This document shows positions 1-5,380 of a stretch of DNA of 8,052 nt, one piece after another (position 1 is the first letter of the stretch; each line of letters begins with the position of its first letter). Under the pieces are notes generated by a model. The model made no database searches. It worked only from the letters and a program-made list of their open reading frames with translations, and was not told the origin of the DNA. Made by a program: the position numbers and the translations under genes. Source of the DNA: Actinobacteria bacterium 13_2_20CM_68_14 (GTDB lineage: Bacteria > Actinomycetota > Thermoleophilia > Gaiellales > Gaiellaceae); the NCBI GenBank assembly GCA_001914705.1, contig MNDB01000074.1, positions 1 through 8,052 on the forward strand, in the 5' to 3' direction.

Positions 1-93
1 CACCTCGTTGTCCTCGACGAGGCGTCGCGCCAGCGTCGAGCCGATGAAGCCCGCCCCGCCGGTCAAGAGGATGCGCTTTCCGGTCAGCGCCAC
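1..93 (-). CDS. NAD-dependent epimerase/dehydratase, N-terminal fragment
   Basis: Read on the minus strand, the first 31 codons from GTG at 93 give a protein opening with VALTGKRILLTGGAGFIGS. The stretch TGGAGFIGS (residues 11-19) is the glycine-rich GxxGxxG dinucleotide-binding turn of the extended short-chain dehydrogenase family (PF01370 type), preceded by the expected hydrophobic beta strand (ILL). Family members of this kind are usually nucleotide-sugar 4-epimerases, dehydratases or reductases acting in the cytoplasm. The remaining roughly 90% of the gene lies outside the window, so the substrate cannot be told. No other in-frame ATG, GTG or TTG lies in the short upstream stretch. An AGGAGG sequence (122-117) is present but about 23 bases from the GTG, too far for a normal ribosome binding site. 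A -10-like hexamer seven bases upstream suggests a leaderless start. The gene is divergent from the ATP-grasp gene and probably part of the same polysaccharide locus. Confidence 0.85.
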   Translation of the reverse strand, partial: MALTGKRILLTGGAGFIGSTLARRLVEDNEV

Positions 94-100
94 GGCGGCG

Positions 101-106
101 AGTCTA
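101..106 (-). promoter_or_regulatory. Candidate -10 box (TAGACT) of leaderless epimerase promoter
   Basis: On the minus strand the hexamer TAGACT (4 of 6 matches to TATAAT, fitting TANNNT) ends seven bases before the GTG start at 93. In high-GC actinobacteria this spacing is typical of leaderless transcripts, in which transcription begins at the start codon. No convincing -35 hexamer is seen at the usual distance. The sequence CTAGACTCGCCGC recurs with one change (CTAAACTCGCCGC) before the Ig-like protein gene at 7709-7721, which raises confidence that this is a real element. Confidence 0.45.
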
Positions 107-135
107 GCGGTGCGAACCTCCTGCTCTTCGACGGT

Positions 136-141
136 TAGCAT
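136..141 (+). promoter_or_regulatory. Candidate -10 box (TAGCAT) of the rightward cluster
   Basis: TAGCAT (4 of 6 matches to TATAAT) lies nine bases before the TTG start at 151 of the first ATP-grasp gene. There is no Shine-Dalgarno-like sequence between them, so a leaderless or nearly leaderless message is plausible. The T-A-G at 136-138 is also an in-frame stop that prevents any further upstream start. No good -35 box is visible. The box sits in the 57-base divergent gap with the epimerase promoter on the other strand. Confidence 0.35.
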
Positions 142-150
142 CGTCCGCGC

Positions 151-1362
151 TTGAACGGGACTGTTCTCTTCGTCGGCGCGGGCCGGCACCAGCGGCGCGC
201 GATCCGGCGGGCGCGTGAGCTCGGCCTGCGCGTGGTCGCAGTCGACCGCAACCCGGAGGCTCTGGGACTTGGGGAGGCCGATCTCTTCGAGGTCGTCGAC
301 TTCATGGACGTCGCGGCGGTCACCGAGGCGGGGCGGCGTCATTCGGTCGACGGCGTTCTCACCGTCTCCGCCGACCGCGCGGTGCCGGTGGTCGCCGCGG
401 TCGCGGAGGCGCTCGGGCTGCCGGGGATCGGCACCGAGACAGCTCACCTGATGACCCACAAGGTCGCGATGCGGCGCCGCCTTGCCGACGCGGGCGTGCC
501 GCAGCCGCGGTTCGCTGCCGCGCGGTCGTTGCACGAGGGGTACGCGGCCGTCGAGACCGTCGGCTTCCCGGCTGTGCTGAAGCCCGCGGACTCCGGCGGC
601 CAGCGCGGCGTCTTCAGGCTCGACTCGATCGACGATCTCGAGGCGCATCTGCACACGGCGCTGGCCGAGTCGCCGACCGAGGAGACGATCATCGAGAGCT
701 ACCACGAGGGGATCGAGCTGAACGGGCTCGCGATCGCGCGTGGCGGCCACGTGACGCCGCTGACGCTATCGGATCGCCTCCGCCCGCCCGGGATCGGCTT
801 CGGCGTCGGCTGGATCCACGTCTACCCGTCGCGGCTCTTCGCGGATCCGCTCGCGGAAGCCGAGCAGGCCGCGGTCTCGGCCGTGCACGCGCTCGGGCTC
901 CGTGACGGGATCGCCTTCCCGCAGCTGATCGTCGGCGAGGACGACCACGCCTATCTCGTCGAGTGCGCGGCGCGGATCCCCGGTGGTCAGATGGCCGACC
1001 TCGCGCTGCACGCGGTCGGCGTCGACCTGGTCGAGATCGCGCTGCGGCAAGCGCTCGGGATCGAGGTGCCGGACGAGCTGGTGACGCCGCGGTTCCAGAA
1101 GCCGCTCGCGATCAGGTTCCTGACGGCGCAGCCCGGACCGCTGCCCACCGGCAAGGTCACGAGCGTCGGCCCGCTCGACAAGGTCCTGGCCTTTCCGGGC
1201 GTCGTCCAGGCGGACGTGTTTCTGGAGGCCGGCGAGACGATCAGGCCCGTCCGTCTCGATGGCGATCGCCGCGGCTACGTGATCGCGGTCGGCGACACGA
1301 ACATCGAAGCGCTCGAGCGAGCCGAGGCGGCGGCGACGCTCTTGGACGTGGAGGTCGAGTGA
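151..1362 (+). CDS. ATP-grasp ligase, L-amino-acid-ligase-like (LAL_C2 type)
   Basis: This 403-residue protein has the layout of ATP-grasp carboxylate-amine ligases, cytoplasmic enzymes that join an acid to an amine through an acyl phosphate. A Rossmann-like N domain opens with LFVGAGRHQ (residues 6-14). The ATP-binding loop follows: VLKP with Lys144, then SGGQRG (148-153). The metal-binding strand is ECAARIPGG (271-279), with Glu271 and Arg275. The C-terminal part (about 317-400, beginning KPLAIRFL) resembles the LAL_C2 domain of L-amino-acid ligases. Family members commonly have Asn two residues after the metal-binding Glu; here it is Ala273. TTG at 151 is the only usable start, because an in-frame TAG lies at 136-138 and the conserved first strand follows at once. 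The stop is 55 bases before the deacetylase-like gene. The ATP-grasp family is clear. The substrates are unknown, and a role in decorating a glycan is inferred only from neighbours. Confidence 0.85.
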   Translation: MNGTVLFVGAGRHQRRAIRRARELGLRVVAVDRNPEALGLGEADLFEVVDFMDVAAVTEAGRRHSVDGVLTVSADRAVPVVAAVAEALGLPGIGTETAHLMTHKVAMRRRLADAGVPQPRFAAARSLHEGYAAVETVGFPAVLKPADSGGQRGVFRLDSIDDLEAHLHTALAESPTEETIIESYHEGIELNGLAIARGGHVTPLTLSDRLRPPGIGFGVGWIHVYPSRLFADPLAEAEQAAVSAVHALGLRDGIAFPQLIVGEDDHAYLVECAARIPGGQMADLALHAVGVDLVEIALRQALGIEVPDELVTPRFQKPLAIRFLTAQPGPLPTGKVTSVGPLDKVLAFPGVVQADVFLEAGETIRPVRLDGDRRGYVIAVGDTNIEALERAEAAATLLDVEVE

Positions 1363-1377
1363 GCGCGGTCGGGTGTC

Positions 1378-1403
1378 AGGGACAGGCACGAGTGCCTGTC
1401 CCT
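1378..1403. repeat. 12-bp perfect palindrome with 2-base loop (REP-like)
   Basis: The arms AGGGACAGGCAC (1378-1389) and GTGCCTGTCCCT (1392-1403) are exact reverse complements around the loop GA. Pairing can continue with TGT/ACA (1374-1376 with 1404-1406) across a single bulged C at 1377. The element fills most of the 55-base gap between the first ATP-grasp gene and the deacetylase-like gene. No T-run follows on either strand, so it does not look like a classic intrinsic terminator. It resembles dispersed extragenic palindromes mobilised by REP-associated (Y1) transposases, but a single copy in this window cannot prove that. It could also be a transcript processing or attenuation hairpin. Confidence 0.6.
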
Positions 1404-1417
1404 ACAGCGGGTGGGAC

Positions 1418-2059
1418 ATGAGCTGCGCGTTCGACCTCGCGCATTACGGCGAGTTGCTCGCAGCGGCCAAGTCGGGCGGCTACCGGTTCGCGTTTTTCGA
1501 CCACGAGCCGGCGCCCGGTGATCTGCTGCTGCGGCACGACGTCGACCTCTCGCTCGACGCGGCGCTCACGCTGGCCGGGCTCGAGGCCGAAGCCGGCGCG
1601 CAGGCGACCTACTTCCTGATGACGCAGAGCGTCTTCTACAACCTCGGCTCGCCCGAGGGCGAGCATGCCCTCGGGCGCCTGCGCGAGCTCGGGCACCGCG
1701 TCGGCCTCCACGCCGTCTACCCGCGACTCGAGCTCGACGATCGCTTCGATCCCGTCGTCGCGTGGCACAACCCCGACCCGGAGTTCATGCGCGAGCCACT
1801 CGACGGTGCCGTCAACGTGATGCAGCCGGAGTACTTCGATCCCGACCACTACCGCTCGGATTCCAACCAGCACTGGCGAAGCGGCTGCCCGCACGAGGAG
1901 CTCGCCGGCGGCGGTTTCGAGTGGCTGCAGCTGCTCACGCACCCCGAGATCTGGGCCTACCCGGGCGAGACGATGCAGGAGACGATGCTGGCGATGCTCG
2001 AGGCCGAGCGCGGCCGCGATCTCGAGCGCCTGGCCGACGACCGGATCGACCTGACGTGA
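1418..2059 (+). CDS. Polysaccharide deacetylase-like protein (NodB-fold relative)
   Basis: This is a soluble protein of 213 residues from ATG 1418. It shows the signature order of a polysaccharide-deacetylase-like family: RHDVD (39-43) after a short strand, ATYF (63-66), GHRVGLH (92-98), HNP (117-119), YRSDS, and LLTHPE (172-177). In NodB-fold enzymes the Asp of HDVD and later His residues bind the metal, so Asp41/Asp43, His98 and His175 are candidates; the ligand assignment is inference. No signal peptide is seen, which suggests cytoplasmic action on a sugar precursor rather than on finished polymer. ATG 1418 was chosen over the in-frame GTG at 1373 because the latter would translate the palindrome, and homology-like sequence starts only after 1418. 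A GGTGGG just upstream may serve as a weak ribosome site. The gene overlaps the next by four bases (GTGA). The true substrate is unknown. At this length it is compact for the family. Confidence 0.75.
   Translation: MSCAFDLAHYGELLAAAKSGGYRFAFFDHEPAPGDLLLRHDVDLSLDAALTLAGLEAEAGAQATYFLMTQSVFYNLGSPEGEHALGRLRELGHRVGLHAVYPRLELDDRFDPVVAWHNPDPEFMREPLDGAVNVMQPEYFDPDHYRSDSNQHWRSGCPHEELAGGGFEWLQLLTHPEIWAYPGETMQETMLAMLEAERGRDLERLADDRIDLT
1650..1677. other. Intragenic 11-bp hairpin in the deacetylase-like gene
   Basis: The arms CGCCCGAGGGC (1650-1660) and GCCCTCGGGCG (1667-1677) pair perfectly around the loop GAGCAT. The segment lies inside the coding sequence and encodes part of SPEGEHALGR (residues 78-87). 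In DNA this rich in G+C, strong chance hairpins occur, but an 11-bp perfect stem is at the upper end of expectation. A stalling, processing or attenuation role is possible but unsupported. Confidence 0.4.
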
Positions 2060-3084
2060 GGGCGCTCACGGTGTTGCTCACGGCCTCGGGCGTGCCGGGA
2101 TCCGCGGCACTCATCCGGGCACTGCGCGAGAACGGCGAGCGCGAGCTTCGCCTGGTCGGCACGGACATGTCCGAGCTGGCGATCGGCCGGCACCTCTGCG
2201 ATTCCTTTCACGTCGTCCCGGCCGGCGGCGACCCCGGCTTCGTGGGCGCGCTCGTCGAGATCTGCGACCGCGAGCGCGTCGACGCGGTGCTCCCGCAGTC
2301 CTCTTACGAGCTACAAGCGCTTGCCGAGAACAGAGAACGCTTCGGCGAAACGACGGTGCTCGTAGCAAGCCCCGAAGCGGTGCGGCGGTCAAACGACAAG
2401 GCCGAGTCCTACGCGCTGCTCGACGCGATCGGCGTCCGCGGGCCGGCCTGGCGTCGGGTCGCCGGCGCAGCCGAGGTCGCCGCCGCGGCGCGCGAGCTCG
2501 GCTACCCAGCTGAGGACGTCGCCTTCAAGCCGCTTGTCTCCTCCGGTTCGCGCGGCTTTCGCATCCTCTCGGCGGCCGCGGATCGCCGCCGCCAGCTGCT
2601 CGAGAACCGTCCAGGCGTCGCCGAGGCGCTGCGACTGGAAGAGCTCGTCGAGCTGCTCGGCGACGACAAGACCGAGGCGCTCGTGATGGAGCTCGCCCGC
2701 GGCCCGGAGCGCACGATCGACGGGATCGCCCGTGGCGGCCGGATCGTGCTCGGTCACCCGAAGACCCGTGAGGAGATGCGGGCCGGTCTCGCCATGTACT
2801 TCCAAAGCCTGGACGACCCCGAGCTGATCGACGTCGCCGCCAGGATTGCGGGGGAGCTCGAGCTCGATCACTTCTTCAACATCCAGCTCGTCGGCGAGGC
2901 GGTGATCGAGATCAACCCGCGGATCTCGACCGTCGTCTTCCAGGAGGACCTGAACCTCCCCTACCTCGGGGTCAAGCACGCACTCGGCGAGCTCGACGAT
3001 GACGAGCTCGCCGCCTATGCCAGCCGCGTCCGCCCCACGCGCAGGGCGCTGCGCTACTTCGACCAGGTCGAGTGGGACAGCTGA
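2056..3084 (+). CDS. ATP-grasp ligase, CarB-like
   Basis: This 342-residue protein begins at GTG 2056, which overlaps the TGA of the preceding gene as GTGA, so translation is probably coupled. The N domain starts with LTVLLTASGVPGS (residues 4-16), a nucleotide-fold strand and loop typical of carbamoyl-phosphate-synthase-like ATP-grasp proteins. The ATP-binding segment has FKP with Lys158, followed by SSGSRG. The metal-binding strand is EINPR (285-289), the canonical form with Glu285, Asn287 and Arg289, continuing as ISTVVFQEDLN. The frame stays open upstream to about 1762, but that stretch is the out-of-frame shadow of the deacetylase-like gene and lacks family motifs. Stand-alone CarB-like ligases occur in polysaccharide and secondary-metabolite loci, where they form amide or carbamoyl-type bonds. 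The substrate here cannot be told. It is divergent in sequence from the first ATP-grasp of this cluster, so the two are not a recent duplication. Confidence 0.82.
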   Translation: MRALTVLLTASGVPGSAALIRALRENGERELRLVGTDMSELAIGRHLCDSFHVVPAGGDPGFVGALVEICDRERVDAVLPQSSYELQALAENRERFGETTVLVASPEAVRRSNDKAESYALLDAIGVRGPAWRRVAGAAEVAAAARELGYPAEDVAFKPLVSSGSRGFRILSAAADRRRQLLENRPGVAEALRLEELVELLGDDKTEALVMELARGPERTIDGIARGGRIVLGHPKTREEMRAGLAMYFQSLDDPELIDVAARIAGELELDHFFNIQLVGEAVIEINPRISTVVFQEDLNLPYLGVKHALGELDDDELAAYASRVRPTRRALRYFDQVEWDS

Positions 3085-4010
3085 GAGTCGTCCACTGTCC
3101 CGTGAACTTCGCGGGCATCGGCTGGACGAACGTGCAGGCGCTACGCCGAAAAGGGATCGACGCGCGGCTCGTCGTCTTCAACACCCAGCCGGCCCACCCG
3201 GAGGCCGACGAGAACCTCCACCTGCCGCGCGGGCCCGCCTGGCGTCGGCAGGCCGTGCAGTTTCGCGCGCTCGCAAAGCTGCTGCCGAGCACCGACGTCT
3301 TCCACTTCTACTTCGGGCTGACTCTCGTCCCGAAGCGAATCCAGTTCCCGATCCTGAAAGCAGCCCGCAAGAAGTCCGTGTTCCACTTCGTCGGCTCGGA
3401 CATCCGCGGCAAGTCCCCCGACGAGCTCGCCTACGGCCGCCTGGCCGACGCTCAGATCGTCGGTTCCTACGACGCGGCCCGCTGGATCCCCGAGGCCGAC
3501 GTCGTCCCGCCGGGAATCGACCTCGGCGCGATCGCACCGGTCCCGCCACGCGTCGACGGGCAACTGCGGATCGCGCACGCCGCCCTCTCCCGCCGGCGCA
3601 AGGGCACCGAGCTGGTCGTCGCGGCGTGCGACGAGCTCGGGCTCGACCTCGACGTGATCGAAAACGTCCGCCACGACGAGGTCGGACCCCGGCTCGCGCG
3701 GGCGGACATCGTCGTCGACCAGCTCAACTCAGGCTGGTACGGCCTCTTCGCGATCGAGGCGATGGCCTACGGCAAGCCGGTCGTCGGCTACCTCCACGAC
3801 GAGGCCGCAACGCGCACGGCAGCGGCCTTCGGCGTCGAGGTGCCGATCGTGCGAACGACGAAGGAGACGCTCGCCACTGCCCTGCGTACGCTCGCCGCCT
3901 CTGACGAGGAGCGCCGCTCGCGGGGAGCCGCCGGCCGCACCTACGTCGAGCGCGTCCACGACGCGGACAAGATGGCCGACCGCCTGATCGACATCTACTC
4001 TCGCCTCTAA
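3072..4010 (+). CDS. GT-B glycosyltransferase (family 4-like)
   Basis: This 312-residue cytoplasmic or membrane-associated protein has the two-domain GT-B layout. The N-terminal domain includes LRVVHCPVNFAG (residues 4-15), an FHFYFG segment, and FHFVGSDIRG (104-113), a strand and turn found in a branch of GT4-like enzymes. The C-terminal nucleotide-sugar domain has PPGIDL, a KGT turn in SRRRKGTELVV, and GWYGLFAIEAMAYGKPVVG (221-239). The last is the equivalent of the family's EGFGL...EAMA.G.PVV motif, with Glu229 in the position of the conserved glutamate. GTG 3072 is the start because the first beta strand begins three residues later. It overlaps the preceding ATP-grasp gene by 13 bases. 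It probably adds a sugar from a nucleotide donor to the lipid-linked oligosaccharide that the next gene's product exports. Donor and acceptor are unknown. The usual EGFGL glutamate position carries Trp/Tyr here. Confidence 0.88.
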   Translation: MGQLRVVHCPVNFAGIGWTNVQALRRKGIDARLVVFNTQPAHPEADENLHLPRGPAWRRQAVQFRALAKLLPSTDVFHFYFGLTLVPKRIQFPILKAARKKSVFHFVGSDIRGKSPDELAYGRLADAQIVGSYDAARWIPEADVVPPGIDLGAIAPVPPRVDGQLRIAHAALSRRRKGTELVVAACDELGLDLDVIENVRHDEVGPRLARADIVVDQLNSGWYGLFAIEAMAYGKPVVGYLHDEAATRTAAAFGVEVPIVRTTKETLATALRTLAASDEERRSRGAAGRTYVERVHDADKMADRLIDIYSRL

Positions 4011-4015
4011 GCTCC

Positions 4016-5380
4016 GTGCTCGCCAAGCAAATCAAGCGGCTCGCCTCGCAGTCCCTGATCTACGGACTCGGCGGCTTGGTCTCGCGGATCCTCGCGGTGC
4101 TGCTGCTGCCGCTCTACACGAGCTACCTGCACGGTCGCGACTACGGCCGCGTCGAGACGCTGACGGCCCTGACGGCGGTGCTGGTCGTGCTGCTGCGACT
4201 CGGGATCTCGAGCGCCTTCTTCCGCTTCTATTTCGACTCGACCGACGTGGCGCACAGGGTGCGGGTCGTGCGGACGTCGTTCTGGTTCACGATGGCGAGC
4301 GCAACGTTCGGGCTCGCCGCCGGCTGGGTGGCCGCGCAGCCAATCGCGGACGCGCTCTCGCTCGGGCACGACCAGGCGTGGCTCGTACGCGCCGCGTTCG
4401 TCGGGCTCTGGGCGCAGCTGAACTACGAGCAGCTGACGTCGCTGTTCCGCGTCGAGGAGCGGCCTGTCCTGTTCTCCGTCGCGACGATTGCGAACCTCCT
4501 GATCACGGTCGGCGCGACCATCCTTCTGGTCGTCTACTTCCACCAGCGGGCGATGGGGGTGATCGTCGGCAACTGGATCGGGACGCTCGCGGTCTATTTC
4601 GTGCTCCTTGGCTATCGCCGTTACCAGCTGGGGCTCGAGTTCGACCGACGGCTCTTCCGCGCCATGAACCGGTTCGGGATGCCGCTCGTCCCCGCTCAGC
4701 TCGCGATCTGGACTATCAACTTCGTCGACCGCCTCTTCATCGCGACGTTCAAGGGGCAGGCCGAGGTCGGCTACTACTCGATCGGCGTCCGGATCGCCTC
4801 GGCGACGTTGCTGCTGCTGACGGCGTTCCGGCTGGCGTGGCCGGCGTTCGCGTACTCGATCGAGGACGAGAACGAGGCCCGCCGTACCTACGGGTACGTG
4901 CTCACGTACGTCCTTTTCATCACCTGCTGGGTCTCGCTAGGCCTGGCCCTGCTTGCGCCGTGGATCGTGCGGCTCCTGACCGCACGGCCGGAGTTCTACG
5001 CGGGCGCGCGCGTGGTCGGACTGCTCTCATTCAGCGCGGTCGCGTGGGGCGCCTACACCGTCGTCGCGATCGGGATCGGCCGGGCACGGTTCACGCAGTT
5101 CAACTGGGTCGTCTCCGGCGTAGCGGCCGTGATCAACGTCGCGCTCTGCTTCGCGCTCATTCCCTCGTACGGAATGATCGGCGCCGCCATCGCGACGGCC
5201 GCCTCGATGGGCTCGATGTTCGGGCTGATGGCGATCCACGCCCAGCGGGTCTACCCCGTGCCGTATCAGTGGCGGCGAGTCGCCTACCCGCTCATCCTGC
5301 TTCCGCTCGGCTTCTACCTGCCTGCTGAGCGGCGGCGACTGCGGGCTGTGGGGCGGCGGCTCGTGGCCGCGGCTCGCTGA
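4016..5380 (+). CDS. Wzx-type polysaccharide flippase (MOP superfamily)
   Basis: This 454-residue multi-pass membrane protein of the MOP exporter superfamily moves lipid-linked oligosaccharide repeats from the inner to the outer face of the membrane. It starts with the amphipathic LAKQIKRLASQSLIYGLGG. I count about 13 hydrophobic segments, among them residues about 14-34, 45-68, 87-108, 155-180 and 340-385. The segment VDRLFIATFKGQAEVGYYS (about 238-256) is a recognisable loop in this family. GTG 4016 begins five bases after the glycosyltransferase stop; no clear Shine-Dalgarno sequence is seen, so translation is likely coupled. The end looks compressed: after YQWRR a single hydrophobic stretch runs straight into PAERRRLRA, where relatives usually have two membrane segments. 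The last 89 bases overlap the converging O-antigen-ligase-like gene. The flippase call is firm; the exact cargo is unknown. Confidence 0.88.
   Translation: MLAKQIKRLASQSLIYGLGGLVSRILAVLLLPLYTSYLHGRDYGRVETLTALTAVLVVLLRLGISSAFFRFYFDSTDVAHRVRVVRTSFWFTMASATFGLAAGWVAAQPIADALSLGHDQAWLVRAAFVGLWAQLNYEQLTSLFRVEERPVLFSVATIANLLITVGATILLVVYFHQRAMGVIVGNWIGTLAVYFVLLGYRRYQLGLEFDRRLFRAMNRFGMPLVPAQLAIWTINFVDRLFIATFKGQAEVGYYSIGVRIASATLLLLTAFRLAWPAFAYSIEDENEARRTYGYVLTYVLFITCWVSLGLALLAPWIVRLLTARPEFYAGARVVGLLSFSAVAWGAYTVVAIGIGRARFTQFNWVVSGVAAVINVALCFALIPSYGMIGAAIATAASMGSMFGLMAIHAQRVYPVPYQWRRVAYPLILLPLGFYLPAERRRLRAVGRRLVAAAR

Noticed and set aside
117..122. AGGAGG on the minus strand as the ribosome site of the epimerase gene
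   Set aside because: It is about 23 bases from the GTG at 93, and no in-frame start codon lies nearer; spacing is too long for normal initiation.
1373..1417. Upstream GTG start for the deacetylase-like gene
   Set aside because: It would translate the palindromic repeat into the protein; family-like sequence begins after ATG 1418.
1762..2055. Upstream extension of the second ATP-grasp frame
   Set aside because: It lies wholly over the deacetylase-like gene in another frame, is Arg/Ala-rich and motif-free; the GTGA start at 2056 is followed directly by the first beta strand.
2989..3009. Inverted repeat GAGCTCG...CGAGCTC in the second ATP-grasp gene
   Set aside because: It results from the codons for E-L-D-D-D-E-L and the strong preference for GAG and CTC; many similar short repeats occur in the window.
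2999..3904. Open frame of about 300 codons on the plus strand over the glycosyltransferase
   Set aside because: Arg/Pro/Ala-rich out-of-frame shadow; the overlapping frame from 3072 shows full GT-B motifs.
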